From the IMG/VR virus record IMGVR_UViG_3300046461_000166, positions 1 to 41,758 of that record: 41,758 nt of DNA, one strand, 5' to 3'. Positions 29,880 to 38,435 of this stretch are shown piece after piece (position 1 is the stretch's first letter; each line of letters opens with the position of its first letter). Under the pieces are notes generated by a model. That model had not been told where the DNA came from, ran no database searches, and saw nothing but the letters and a program-made list of their open reading frames with translations. Source of the DNA: a virus. The position numbers were made by a program, and so were the translations under genes.

Positions 29880-31181
29880 GTGCGAAAACCACGCCCGAAC
29901 GCCGTAATGATGGACTCATCAAAAGCCAGACTGGCAGTTTCCTATCTGCCCGTGGCCGAACTCGTCCCCGCCGAACGTAACGCACGCACCCATTCCCCCG
30001 AGCAAATCCAGCAGATCGCCCGCTCGATCGGCGCCTTCGGTTGGACCAACCCGATCCTGGTCGACGAGGCACGTGCCATCATCGCCGGCCACGGCAGGCT
30101 GGAGGCGGCACGGGTGGCGGGACTGGCCGAGATACCCACGATCACGCTGGCCGGCCTCAGCGCCGCTCAGAAGCGCGCCCTGGCCATCGCCGACAACAAG
30201 CTGGCGCTCAATGCCGGATGGGACGACGAACTGCTGCGGCTGGAACTGGGCGAACTGGGGCTTGAGGGCTTCGATCTCGGCCTGATCGGGTTCAGCGACC
30301 TGGAACTGAAGGACATCCTCGCCGATCGCACGGACGGGCTCACAGATCCCGACGACGTGCCCGAGCCGCCGGCGGAGCCCGTGACGCGCCTGGGCGACGT
30401 GTGGTTGCTCGGGCGGCATCGGCTGGTGTGCGGGGACTGCACCGACGCGGGCGTGGTCGAGGCCGCGCTGGACGGCGTGGTGCCGCACCTGATGGTGACC
30501 GATCCGCCGTATGGGGTGGACTACGATCCCGCGTGGCGTAGCGGCGAGGGTGTGGCCGATTCCATTCGGCATCCGAAAAAGGGAGCAACCGGCAAGCCTC
30601 GGAATGACGCTCGTGCTGATTGGTCGGAGGCGTGGGCATTATTCCCTGGCGATGTGGCCTATGTGTGGCACGGTGATCGGCAGCTTGTCGGCATGGCATT
30701 GGACCTTGAGGCGGCAGGCTTTGAACCACGCAACCTCATTGTGTGGGCCAAGCATAGATTCGTGATTAGTCGCGGCCATTATCATTCGCAGCATGAGTCT
30801 TGCTGGTATGCGGTGCGGAAATCCGCGACGGGACATTGGCAAGGTGACAGGACGCAATCAACGCTCTGGCAAATGGACGCTCAACAGAGATCCGAAACCG
30901 GCCACAGCACCCAAAAGCCCGTCGAGTGCATGCGTCGTCCGATCGAGAATAACAGCAGCCCCGGTCAGGCGGTCTACGACCCCTTCGTGGGCTCCGGCAC
31001 GACGATCATCGCCGCCGAGATGACCGGCCGCGCGTGCCACGCAATCGAAATATCCCCAACGTATGTCGATGTCGCCGTGCTGCGCTGGCAGGCGTTCACC
31101 GGCCAGACCGCGACGCTCGCAGCCGACGGCCGCGCGTTCGCCGACATCCAAACAGAGCGAGGATTGTCCCATGCCGCTTGA
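29880..31181 (+). CDS. ParB-domain DNA methyltransferase (N6-adenine or N4-cytosine)
   Basis: A 433-residue protein. The N-terminal ParB-like nuclease domain (about residues 20-110) shows LVPAERNARTHSPEQIQQIA, NPILVDEARAIIAGHGRLEA and KRALAIADNKLALNAGW. The methyltransferase half has motif IV DPPYGV at 208-213 before motif I DPFVGSGTT at 367-375, the beta-class order, and KPVECMRRPI. ParB-methyltransferase fusions are common in phages beside terminase and modify adenine or cytosine amino groups. Start GTG 29880 with GGGGA upstream. The early region ends and the late module begins just after it. Confidence 0.85.
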   Translation: MRKPRPNAVMMDSSKARLAVSYLPVAELVPAERNARTHSPEQIQQIARSIGAFGWTNPILVDEARAIIAGHGRLEAARVAGLAEIPTITLAGLSAAQKRALAIADNKLALNAGWDDELLRLELGELGLEGFDLGLIGFSDLELKDILADRTDGLTDPDDVPEPPAEPVTRLGDVWLLGRHRLVCGDCTDAGVVEAALDGVVPHLMVTDPPYGVDYDPAWRSGEGVADSIRHPKKGATGKPRNDARADWSEAWALFPGDVAYVWHGDRQLVGMALDLEAAGFEPRNLIVWAKHRFVISRGHYHSQHESCWYAVRKSATGHWQGDRTQSTLWQMDAQQRSETGHSTQKPVECMRRPIENNSSPGQAVYDPFVGSGTTIIAAEMTGRACHAIEISPTYVDVAVLRWQAFTGQTATLAADGRAFADIQTERGLSHAA

Positions 31182-31614
31182 GGGCTTCGATGACGCTGAC
31201 GTGCCGCCGCGTGATATGGGCCGCCGCTCTGGCCCCGGATCGAGCGCGAAGATCGATCTTGGCGTGCTTGAACGGGGTGCGTCGATCGGCTGCACGATGC
31301 ACGAACTCAAGGCATTAAGCGGCACGCCACACTCGACATTCTTCAAGCATCTCGCGGAAGACCCGGAGGTTAAGGCCGCCATCGAGCGCGGTGCCGAACT
31401 GGGACGCGCCACGTTGCGCCGGGCGCAGTGGCAGGCCGCTGTCACGGACAAAAACCCAACGATGCTCGTATGGCTCGGCAAGCAACTGCTCGGACAACAG
31501 GACTCGCTGACCCTGACGGCGGATCTGAACATCCACCGCGTGCTGTCCGAAGCACCGTTGACGATCGAGCAGTGGACGGCGCTTAACGTTACGAAACCCG
31601 ATGATGAAACCTGA
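31171..31614 (+). CDS. Terminase small subunit-like protein
   Basis: A 147-residue protein, start ATG 31171, overlapping the methyltransferase end. An N-terminal helix-turn-helix (GVLERGASIGCTMHELKALS, GTPHSTFFKHLAEDPEV) gives the DNA-recognition form of phage small terminases; the C-terminal half ends GQQDSLTLTADLNIHRVLSE. It is followed 14 bases later by the large terminase. It would bind the packaging site and bring the large subunit. Confidence 0.7.
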   Translation: MPLEGFDDADVPPRDMGRRSGPGSSAKIDLGVLERGASIGCTMHELKALSGTPHSTFFKHLAEDPEVKAAIERGAELGRATLRRAQWQAAVTDKNPTMLVWLGKQLLGQQDSLTLTADLNIHRVLSEAPLTIEQWTALNVTKPDDET

Positions 31615-31628
31615 CCCGGCCACTCGCC

Positions 31629-33932
31629 ATGCCGCTCGATAACGCGCCAGCCCGCCTCGTCTGGGCGCCGCAGCCGGGACAGCAGCACAAGCTGGTCACC
31701 TGCCCCTATACTGAGATCCTGTTCGGTGGAGCGCGCGGCGGAGGTAAAACGGACGGCGTCCTTGGGAAATGGGCGGTCAAGGCGCAGCGTTATGGCGTTG
31801 GCTTCAATGGCGTGTTCTTCCGTAAGGAAATGCCGCAGGCTGACGACCTGATCGAGCGCGCCAAGGAAATCTACATCCCGCTGGGCGCCGAGTGGCGCGA
31901 GCAGCCGCGCCAGTTCCGCATGCCGGGCGGTGGCCGCGTGCGGTTTCGCCCGCTGGAGAACGTCTCCGACGCGAGCAAATACCAGGGCCAATCGATCAGC
32001 GATTGCGCGGTGGAGGAGGCGGGTAACTTCGAGGACCCGAAGCCTATCGATATGCTGTTCGGCGCGTTGCGTTCCAAGAGCGGCGTTCCCGCGCAACTGA
32101 TCCTCACCGCCAATCCCGGCGGCGTCGGGCAACAGTGGATCAAGCACCGTTACATCGACCCGGCGCCGCGCGGCATGGTTCCACTCGTCCGCAAGTTGCC
32201 GAACGGCGAGGAACATCGTTTCATTTACATACCGTCTCGCATTCAGGATAATCGTATCCTGTTGCAGAACGATCCCACTTACATCAATCGTCTGCACCTC
32301 GTCGGCTCGCCTGAACTGGTCCGCGCGTGGCTGGAGGGCGACTGGAACGTGGTCGCCGGGGCGTTCTTTCCCGAGTGGTCATCCGACCGGCACATCATCA
32401 TGCCTCGATCCCTCCCCGATCACTGGGCGCGGTTCCGCTCGTTCGACTGGGGCAGCGCGCGTCCGTTCGCGGTGCACTGGTGGGCGGTCAGCGATGGATC
32501 GGTTCCCGATATCGCGCGCGGCTGCCTCGTCTGTTACCGCGAGTGGTACGGCATGAAGCCGAACGAGCCGAACGTCGGGCTGCGTATGACGGCGGAGCAG
32601 GTGGCCGAGGGCATACGCGCGCGTGAGCGTGATGACCCGAAGCCCGCCAGCGGCATGATGGTGGGCGTTGCCGATCCCGCGATCTTCAGCGAGGACGGGG
32701 GGCCGAGCATCGCGTCCAGGATGACCCAGGCGGCGCGCATCGTGTTCCGGCCGGCGGACAACAAGCGGGTGCCGCAACGAGGTGCCATGGGCGGCTGGGA
32801 TCAGGTCCGCGCGCGGCTGGTGGGTGATGGCGACGGTAACCCGATGGTGGTGCTGTTCGCGACCTGCCGGGATCTTATCAGGACGTTACCCGCGATGCAG
32901 CATGATGACGCGAGGCCGGAAGACCTGGCGACCGATGGCGAGGATCACGCGGCAGACTCTTGCTTCGTGGCTGGTACAATGATCGAAACAGCACGCGGCG
33001 CGGTGCCGATCGAGGCCATGCGGGTTGGGACATTAGTACAGACCCGTCTCGGGTTGCGACCTGTCTGTGCTGTCTTCAGCAACGGGATGCGTTCGATTTA
33101 CCGACTGCCGCTGTCGAATGGCGTCATCCTCTTTGGTACGGCCAATCATCCAGTCTGGATCGATGGAAAAGGGTTTATTCCGTTGGCGGAACTCCGATAC
33201 GGTGATATGATGCGCCCATGGAAAACCCCAGTAAATACCACAGTGCCGCGCGGAAGATATGGGCTCGCGTCAATGGTGAAATCCCTCCACTCCACGATAT
33301 TCACCACCGCGACGGCGATCCGAAGAACAATGATCCCGCGAACCTGGAATGTCTGCCTCGTGGGCAACACCGAAGCGAACACTGGGCTGAACGAGAACCC
33401 GTCGAATATGTTTGCGAGGTCTGCGGGAGTGGGTTCAAGAGCATATGCGCGTGGTCTCCCCGTTTTTGCTCGAATGCCTGTAAGTCGAAATGGCGGAGAG
33501 ACGCGGGCCTTGATGTCGTCGAGCGCCGATGCGAAGGCTGTGGCGGTCTGTTCTTCGTCAATCGGTTCAAGGCTGGGGTCTATTGTTCCCGTGAATGTTC
33601 CGACCGGTTCGTGGCGGGCAAATATGAGCGGACTGTCGCAACGTATCGGTGCCACCATTGCGGCGTTATGTTCGAGGCCAGGGACGAACGCGCGATCTGG
33701 TGCAGTAACCGTTGCAGACGAGCCAACGATCGTCGGAAGGAAAAGGGTCTACAACCTCTCGGTGGAGGGAGTTGAAGAGTACTTTGCCAACGGTATTCTT
33801 GTTAGTAATTGCAGATACGCTATGATGTCACGTCCTTACGTTCGCGATATGGAACGGCAGAAGCCGCGCGATAGTTGGGACGCGGCGTTCAATCGTGACG
33901 ACAACGAAGTGCGGGACTGGAGGGTGGCGTGA
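31629..33932 (+). CDS. Terminase large subunit interrupted by an intein
   Basis: A 767-codon frame. The N-terminal ATPase has Walker A GGARGGGKT (33-41) and CAVEEAGNF (about 124-135). The nuclease part has acidic positions in SFDWGS, VGVADPAIF and GEDHAADS. Residues 445-727 are an intein (see below) inserted exactly after ...EDHAADS and before CRYAMMSR, that is, in the conserved last nuclease motif. After splicing, a 484-residue protein remains, the usual size for this family. The spliced gene cuts and pumps DNA into the head. It is preceded by the small subunit and followed by the portal genes. Confidence 0.9.
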   Translation: MPLDNAPARLVWAPQPGQQHKLVTCPYTEILFGGARGGGKTDGVLGKWAVKAQRYGVGFNGVFFRKEMPQADDLIERAKEIYIPLGAEWREQPRQFRMPGGGRVRFRPLENVSDASKYQGQSISDCAVEEAGNFEDPKPIDMLFGALRSKSGVPAQLILTANPGGVGQQWIKHRYIDPAPRGMVPLVRKLPNGEEHRFIYIPSRIQDNRILLQNDPTYINRLHLVGSPELVRAWLEGDWNVVAGAFFPEWSSDRHIIMPRSLPDHWARFRSFDWGSARPFAVHWWAVSDGSVPDIARGCLVCYREWYGMKPNEPNVGLRMTAEQVAEGIRARERDDPKPASGMMVGVADPAIFSEDGGPSIASRMTQAARIVFRPADNKRVPQRGAMGGWDQVRARLVGDGDGNPMVVLFATCRDLIRTLPAMQHDDARPEDLATDGEDHAADSCFVAGTMIETARGAVPIEAMRVGTLVQTRLGLRPVCAVFSNGMRSIYRLPLSNGVILFGTANHPVWIDGKGFIPLAELRYGDMMRPWKTPVNTTVPRGRYGLASMVKSLHSTIFTTATAIRRTMIPRTWNVCLVGNTEANTGLNENPSNMFARSAGVGSRAYARGLPVFARMPVSRNGGETRALMSSSADAKAVAVCSSSIGSRLGSIVPVNVPTGSWRANMSGLSQRIGATIAALCSRPGTNARSGAVTVADEPTIVGRKRVYNLSVEGVEEYFANGILVSNCRYAMMSRPYVRDMERQKPRDSWDAAFNRDDNEVRDWRVA
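32961..33809 (+). other. Intein inside terminase large subunit
   Basis: A 283-residue intein (codons 445-727 of the host gene). Block A is CFVAGTMIETARGAVPIEAM with the nucleophile Cys445, block B GTANHPVWIDGKGFIP with the conserved T-x-x-H, and block F VYNLSVEGVEEYFANG, ending ILVSN and the +1 Cys of the host. The usual His before the terminal Asn is replaced by Ser, a change that can slow Asn cyclisation but is seen in some inteins. Between blocks B and F (about 95-255) the terminase frame is open but low in pattern; the same DNA carries the HNH gene in another frame. Confidence 0.9.
33218..33775 (+). CDS. HNH endonuclease nested out of frame in the terminase intein
   Basis: A 185-residue protein in a different reading frame (+2) from the intein, ATG 33218, stop 33775. 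HNH pattern DIHHRDGDPKNNDPANLECL with a following H-x-x-x-H-W, then three zinc-binding Cys clusters: YVCEVCGSGF with FCSNACKSK, RRCEGCGGLFF with YCSRECSD, and YRCHHCGVMF with WCSNRCRR. Such nucleases normally lie in frame inside an intein and make it mobile; here the nuclease is coded on the other frame. The start has no good ribosome site, so initiation may be inefficient or coupled. Confidence 0.85.
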   Translation: MENPSKYHSAARKIWARVNGEIPPLHDIHHRDGDPKNNDPANLECLPRGQHRSEHWAEREPVEYVCEVCGSGFKSICAWSPRFCSNACKSKWRRDAGLDVVERRCEGCGGLFFVNRFKAGVYCSRECSDRFVAGKYERTVATYRCHHCGVMFEARDERAIWCSNRCRRANDRRKEKGLQPLGGGS

Positions 33933-34390
33933 GAACGAAGCGACCTTCTGAGAGGGTGGCGGATGAGGTGCTGCTCGATCTGTTCGCGTTGAAGGAGCGG
34001 GCTCAGCAGCGGGCCGAAGCCGAGTGGCAGGCCGGATGGGCACGGGAAGCGGCGGCACGGACGGCGGAAGAGAAGGAAAAGGCCAGGTTGAGCCGCATCG
34101 CCCGCTATGCCGGGCGATATCTCGCGGCAATCATGCCGGACGATCCCGGTGACTTCGACTGCCTGGGGTATCGGCGGCGTTGCCACATGCGCGGTGACTT
34201 CACGTTTCGTGTCGTATCCGCGATGGACGATGACGTGATCGCGGCCACCTTACAAACATTGAAGCGCGAATTGCCCATCGGCGCACATGTCCCGAGGGAC
34301 GTGGACGGTAGTGTGCCGGTGCGCGTCGTGCGGTGCGACGGCGGCATTGCGTTGCTTGTAGGCTATGATCTCAAGGAGCCCGCCGCATGA
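33929..34390 (+). CDS. Hypothetical protein with coiled coil
   Basis: A 153-residue protein, GTG 33929 overlapping the terminase stop. A charged helical N-terminal half (ALKERAQQRAEAEWQAGWAR, EKEKARLSRIARYAG) precedes a second half with strands (DFTFRVVSAMDDD, VRVVRCDGGIALLVG). Found next to terminase and portal genes; role unknown. Confidence 0.5.
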   Translation: MRTKRPSERVADEVLLDLFALKERAQQRAEAEWQAGWAREAAARTAEEKEKARLSRIARYAGRYLAAIMPDDPGDFDCLGYRRRCHMRGDFTFRVVSAMDDDVIAATLQTLKRELPIGAHVPRDVDGSVPVRVVRCDGGIALLVGYDLKEPAA

Positions 34391-34485
34391 AACGGGGACA
34401 GATCAGGGGACTGACTGGTGATCGCCTGATAACTGGCGGAAAAGCGTCAAATTGGGCGGATGTATCATCCGCCGGAGGGGATTAA
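34387..34485 (+). CDS. 32-codon mini-gene
   Basis: Starts at ATG 34387 in an ATGA overlap, ends in TAA 34485 that shares a base with the next ATG. Reads MKRGQIRGLTGDRLI and so on. Coupling on both sides suggests a real, tiny gene or a coupling leader; no family. Confidence 0.35.
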   Translation: MKRGQIRGLTGDRLITGGKASNWADVSSAGGD

Positions 34486-34694
34486 TGACTGACATTCGCA
34501 CATTGTCCGGCGCCCAGTTCCAGCGCGAGGTCGGCGCCGACGTGGACAAGTGGGCCGACGCGGCGATGGTGGCGGCCGAGGATCTCGGCTTCAAGATCGA
34601 TCGGGATTGGATACGATCGCTGCTGGCCGACGCCATGGCGGCCGCGCGCGAGGGGTCGATCCGCGAAGTGATCCGGCCGGCCGCGTCTACCTGA
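34485..34694 (+). CDS. Small protein before the portal gene
   Basis: A 69-residue protein, ATG 34485 after GGAGGGGATTA. Helical (QFQREVGADVDKWADAAMVA, RDWIRSLLADAMAAARE), typical of a small gene upstream of podoviral portals. No assigned function. Confidence 0.5.
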   Translation: MTDIRTLSGAQFQREVGADVDKWADAAMVAAEDLGFKIDRDWIRSLLADAMAAAREGSIREVIRPAAST

Positions 34695-36814
34695 TGTCCC
34701 AGGCCCTCTACCCCGATCCGCCGACGGACCCGGAGGCCGCCGAGGCATCCCGGCCGAAGGGTGGCCCGGGCATCGCGTCCGACCGCTACCCGCGCAATCT
34801 CGATGACCTCCACGCGCGGCTCGTGCGGTGGTTCGAGGACGGCGAGACGGCGACCTCTGATGGCCGCCGCCTGTCGCAACGGGACCGGGACTATGTGTGC
34901 GGCAACCAGTGGACACGGGCCGAGCTGGACGTGCTGAAGGCGCGCGGCCAACCGGACGTGACGATCAACTATTGCAGCCGCAAAATTGAACTCATGTGCG
35001 GCCTGGAGCGCAAATCGCGCACCGACCCGAAGGCGTTCGCGCGCAACCCGGCCGACGAGGACAAGGCCGACGCGGCGACCCAGGCGTTGCGTTACATCTC
35101 CGACGACAACAACTTTCCGCTGATCCGGTCTGACGTTTACGAAAACATGATGGTCGAGGGCGTCGGCGGGGCAGAGCTTGGCCTGGAGGATGATGGCAAG
35201 GGCGGTGCGGACATCACGATCACTCAGGTGCCGTTCGATCGTTTGTTCTGGGACCCGCATTCGCGCCGCCTGGACTTCAGTGACGCGCGCTACAAGGGCA
35301 TCGTGATCTGGATGGACCGGGACGAGGCCTATGAGATGTGGCCGGACGCGGAGGATCTGATCAGCGATGCGTTCCAGACACGGGACGGGAGTTATACCGA
35401 CCGGCCGAACGAGGTGGTGTGGTGCGACAGTACGCGCGAACGCATCCGCGTCGTGCAGTGCCACTGGCGCGAGCGTGACGCGTGGTGGGCGGCGACATTG
35501 ACCCGCGCCGGCTTCCTGGCCGAGCCGACGAAATCACCATACCTGGATCACAAGGCCCGTTCCGCATGTGGTCTGATCATGGCCAGCGCGCACGTAGACC
35601 GCGAAAATAATCGGTACGGCATGGTGCGCGACCTGATCAGCGAGCAGGACGAAATCAACAAGCGACGCAGCAAGGCGCTGCACCTGTTGAGCGTCAAGCA
35701 GGTCATCATGGAGGATGGCGCGGTCGCCGATATCGACAAGGCGCGGCGCGAGGTCGCGCGGCCGGACGGGCTGGTCGTCATCAACCCCGGCATGAAGTTT
35801 GAGATCCACGACACGGCGGAACTGGCCGAGGGGCAGTTCAAGTTGTTGCAGCACGCGACGGCCGAGATGCAGGCCTCCGGGCCGAACGCCTCGATGTCCG
35901 GCACCGATCCGCGCGAGTTGTCCGGCCGCGCCATCCTCGCCCAGCAGGCGGGCGGCGCGGCGGCGCACGAGCCGATCGCCGACACGCTGCGGATGTGGTC
36001 GCGGACGCTCTATCAGGTGGCATGGATGGCCGCGCGGCAATACTGGACGGCCGGGCGTTGGGTGCACGTCACCGATGACCTGGGCAACACCAAATATGTC
36101 GGCATCAATCAGCCGGTGCGCGTGATGGACGAACTGGCCGAGATGCCGGAGCAGCAGCGGGCGCAGGCGATGCAGGCGATGCAGATCGTGCCGGGTGATC
36201 CAAGGTTGCAACAGGTGATACGGATAGACAACGACATAACGGATATGGATGTGGACATCACGATCGAGGAAGGCATCGACGTGCCCTCGATTCAGGCCGA
36301 GCAGTTCCAGGTGCTCATCCAGCTCGCCGGCACGCAGCCGGGTTTGATCCCGCCGGAGATCCTGATCGCGTCGTCGAACCTACGGAACAAGGATCAGATC
36401 CTGCAACAGTTGAAGGAGAGCCAGCAGGCGCGGGCGCAGCAGCAACAGACGGTGCAGAAGATGGCCCAGGACAAGGCGCAGGCCGATACCGCGGCGACCC
36501 AGGCCAAGGCCGCCGCCGACTTCGCTTTGGCAAAGGAGCGCCAACATGCGGTGGTGCATCACATCGCCGACGTGCATACCGGATGGAACGACATGAACGC
36601 GCCACCGGACCCGCCGTCAGATCCGGGCACCGTGGTGCCTCCCGAGGTGCGGGCGATGATGGACGGGGCGAACCTGCGGGGCATGCACGCGAAGGCGGCG
36701 GTCGATGAAGCCAGGGCGAATGATCTACGGCAGAGCGCCGTGCAGCGTGTGGGTGATATGTTGATTGCCCGCCACAACGCGCTCGCACCGCCTGAACAGG
36801 GTGCGGAGCCGTGA
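34694..36814 (+). CDS. Portal protein, P22 gp1-like
   Basis: A 706-residue portal (P22 gp1 has 725), ATG 34694 overlapping the gene before it. P22-like pattern: a helical start (NLDDLHARLVRWFEDGE), TINYCSRKIELMCGLERKSR, a beta region around DRLFWDPHSRRLDFSDARYK, a helical wing (ALHLLSVKQVIMEDG), and a long coiled-coil barrel at the C-terminus (QQQQTVQKMAQDKAQADTAA). It forms the dodecameric ring at one head vertex. Its last 26 codons (SAVQRVGDMLIARHNALAPP and so on) occur again, diverged, in the next gene. Confidence 0.9.
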   Translation: MSQALYPDPPTDPEAAEASRPKGGPGIASDRYPRNLDDLHARLVRWFEDGETATSDGRRLSQRDRDYVCGNQWTRAELDVLKARGQPDVTINYCSRKIELMCGLERKSRTDPKAFARNPADEDKADAATQALRYISDDNNFPLIRSDVYENMMVEGVGGAELGLEDDGKGGADITITQVPFDRLFWDPHSRRLDFSDARYKGIVIWMDRDEAYEMWPDAEDLISDAFQTRDGSYTDRPNEVVWCDSTRERIRVVQCHWRERDAWWAATLTRAGFLAEPTKSPYLDHKARSACGLIMASAHVDRENNRYGMVRDLISEQDEINKRRSKALHLLSVKQVIMEDGAVADIDKARREVARPDGLVVINPGMKFEIHDTAELAEGQFKLLQHATAEMQASGPNASMSGTDPRELSGRAILAQQAGGAAAHEPIADTLRMWSRTLYQVAWMAARQYWTAGRWVHVTDDLGNTKYVGINQPVRVMDELAEMPEQQRAQAMQAMQIVPGDPRLQQVIRIDNDITDMDVDITIEEGIDVPSIQAEQFQVLIQLAGTQPGLIPPEILIASSNLRNKDQILQQLKESQQARAQQQQTVQKMAQDKAQADTAATQAKAAADFALAKERQHAVVHHIADVHTGWNDMNAPPDPPSDPGTVVPPEVRAMMDGANLRGMHAKAAVDEARANDLRQSAVQRVGDMLIARHNALAPPEQGAEP

Positions 36815-37221
36815 TCGCCGCGAATTGGTGGGCACAACGGCGGGGCATTGTCTGGCAGCGCCGAAAAGCGGCGGGAATATATATGCGCCAACGGCGGCCA
36901 CGCCGCACTGACTACACTTTAGACGCTTTCACGTGGAAATGGGTATGTTCACGCCATCGCCGCTTTCCTGACTTGCGAGACCGGATCAGGGATAATCTCA
37001 CAAAGCAATGGCACCGGGTCCTTGATCGCCATCCACGCTCTCACGGACATGCGGTGTGGCTCAATGTCCAAAGGAGATATGGTCGCATGGTCTGGTCTGG
37101 CTCATCACACCACATGGCCCGGCCATATAGGGAGGGAGCCGTCGCCAAGCGGATCAACGACGTGATGATCGCGCGGCAGAACGCGCTCGCGCCGCCGGAG
37201 CAGCCGGGGGGCGGGCCATGA
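36811..37221 (+). CDS. Insert gene with portal-like C-terminus
   Basis: A 136-residue protein, start GTG 36811 overlapping the portal stop (GTGA). The last 28 residues (GAVAKRINDVMIARQNALAP and so on) are a diverged second copy of the portal C-terminus; the first 108 (MIAANWWAQRRGIVWQRRKA, TDYTLDAFTWKWVCSRHRR) are basic and Trp-rich and match no family I know. The copy pair flanks about 320 bases of foreign DNA. It may be a fused invader, or the DNA may be non-coding with a chance frame. Confidence 0.4.
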   Translation: MIAANWWAQRRGIVWQRRKAAGIYMRQRRPRRTDYTLDAFTWKWVCSRHRRFPDLRDRIRDNLTKQWHRVLDRHPRSHGHAVWLNVQRRYGRMVWSGSSHHMARPYREGAVAKRINDVMIARQNALAPPEQPGGGP

Positions 37222-37595
37222 GCGGTGACCTCGACGCATTCCTGAAGGGCGGCGGCATGCCATCCAAAGAGCCGGAGCGAGCCGAGCACGCGCCAAGCGG
37301 GCCTTCCGACGCGGATATGGCGGCAGTCAGGGAGAAAATGCGCGTCGCGCAGCTATCCGTGACGGTCGCTCAATTCATGGCCGTGCTCAGCACCATGCCA
37401 CCCGATGCCGAGGTCAAATTCCTGTTTGATGGATTCATCACTCCCCACGCCAGCGCGGTATGGCTGGCACGGGATGGACGCGTCATCATAGCTCAGGCGG
37501 GAGACACAGTTTACAGAGCGGAAGACCAACCGGCGGGCGTTGAATCAACGGACTGGGAGCCGCCACCATTCGATGACCCGGCGAGAGGCGCCTGA
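37218..37595 (+). CDS. Small hypothetical protein with scaffold-like start
   Basis: A 125-residue protein, ATG 37218 in an ATGA overlap. The first residues (MSGDLDAFLKGGG) repeat the start of the scaffold gene (LDAFLKGGNPP), and 24 bases are identical between 37230-37253 and 37617-37640 in the same frame. The remaining domain (VTVAQFMAVLSTMPPDAEVK, FLFDGFITPHASAVWLARDG) is like small phage proteins of the form L-x-x-M-P-x-D-A-x-V, role unknown. Its stop TGA touches the ATG of the scaffold gene. Confidence 0.5.
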   Translation: MSGDLDAFLKGGGMPSKEPERAEHAPSGPSDADMAAVREKMRVAQLSVTVAQFMAVLSTMPPDAEVKFLFDGFITPHASAVWLARDGRVIIAQAGDTVYRAEDQPAGVESTDWEPPPFDDPARGA

Positions 37596-38435
37596 ATGTC
37601 TGACAGTCCCTCGCAGCTCGACGCATTCCTGAAGGGCGGCAATCCCCCGGAAGCCACGCCACCAACCTCCACGGACGGCGGCAAACCCCCGGCCACGCCG
37701 GAAGCCCCGAAGCCGACCATGGAGGCCGCGCCGGCCAAGGACGCGGCACCCGCGAAGCCGGCCGCCACGCCGGACCCGGACGACGACGCGGAGCCCGGCG
37801 ATCCGGAGCCGGGCCAGCCGATCGTCCCGCGCACGGCTTACGAGAAGGAACGGCAGCGCCGGCAGAACTGGGTCGAGCGCGCGAGTCGCGCCGAGGCCGA
37901 GCGGGACGCACTGGCGAAGCAGCTTGAGGACGCGAAGAAAGGCCCGCCACCGCCGCCGCCGCAGCCGCTGCCGCCGATCGACCCGGCGACGGACCCCGAG
38001 GGCTATACGCGCCGGATGCGGGGCGTGGTGCTGAACGAGCGCCTGAACACGTCCGAGATGATGGCGATGGATAAGCACGGGAAGGAAAAGATCGACGCGG
38101 AGACCGAGTACTTCAAAAAGCGCGGCGAGGCGGAGCCGCGATTGTGGGGCGAGCTGTATTCGCAGCCGCACCCCTATCAGTGGATGATCGACAACAACGC
38201 GACGGCGCGGCTGCACGAGGAAATCGGCACCGACCCGGCGGCTTATGAGGCCCGGTTGCGGGCGAAGTGGGAGCAGGAGCGCGGCACCGATCCGCCGGTC
38301 TCGCCGGTCTCGCCGGTCGCGGGGATGCCGCCGAGCCTCGCGAACGCGCGGAGCAGCGCGCCACGGGGGTCTAATGGTTTTCAAGGCCCCCCTTCGATGG
38401 ACGATATCCTTCGCAGACCGGAGCGGAAACGGTGA
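37596..38435 (+). CDS. Scaffolding protein
   Basis: A 279-residue protein. Pro/Ala-rich disordered N-terminus (PPTSTDGGKPPATPEAPKP and so on), a charged coiled coil (YEKERQRRQNWVERASRAEA, about 83-112), a middle domain (NERLNTSEMMAMDKHGKEKI), and a basic C-terminal end (DDILRRPERKR) that would bind the capsid protein. Position between portal and capsid is that of P22 gp8 (303 residues). It builds the procapsid and leaves it before packaging. Confidence 0.75.
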   Translation: MSDSPSQLDAFLKGGNPPEATPPTSTDGGKPPATPEAPKPTMEAAPAKDAAPAKPAATPDPDDDAEPGDPEPGQPIVPRTAYEKERQRRQNWVERASRAEAERDALAKQLEDAKKGPPPPPPQPLPPIDPATDPEGYTRRMRGVVLNERLNTSEMMAMDKHGKEKIDAETEYFKKRGEAEPRLWGELYSQPHPYQWMIDNNATARLHEEIGTDPAAYEARLRAKWEQERGTDPPVSPVSPVAGMPPSLANARSSAPRGSNGFQGPPSMDDILRRPERKR

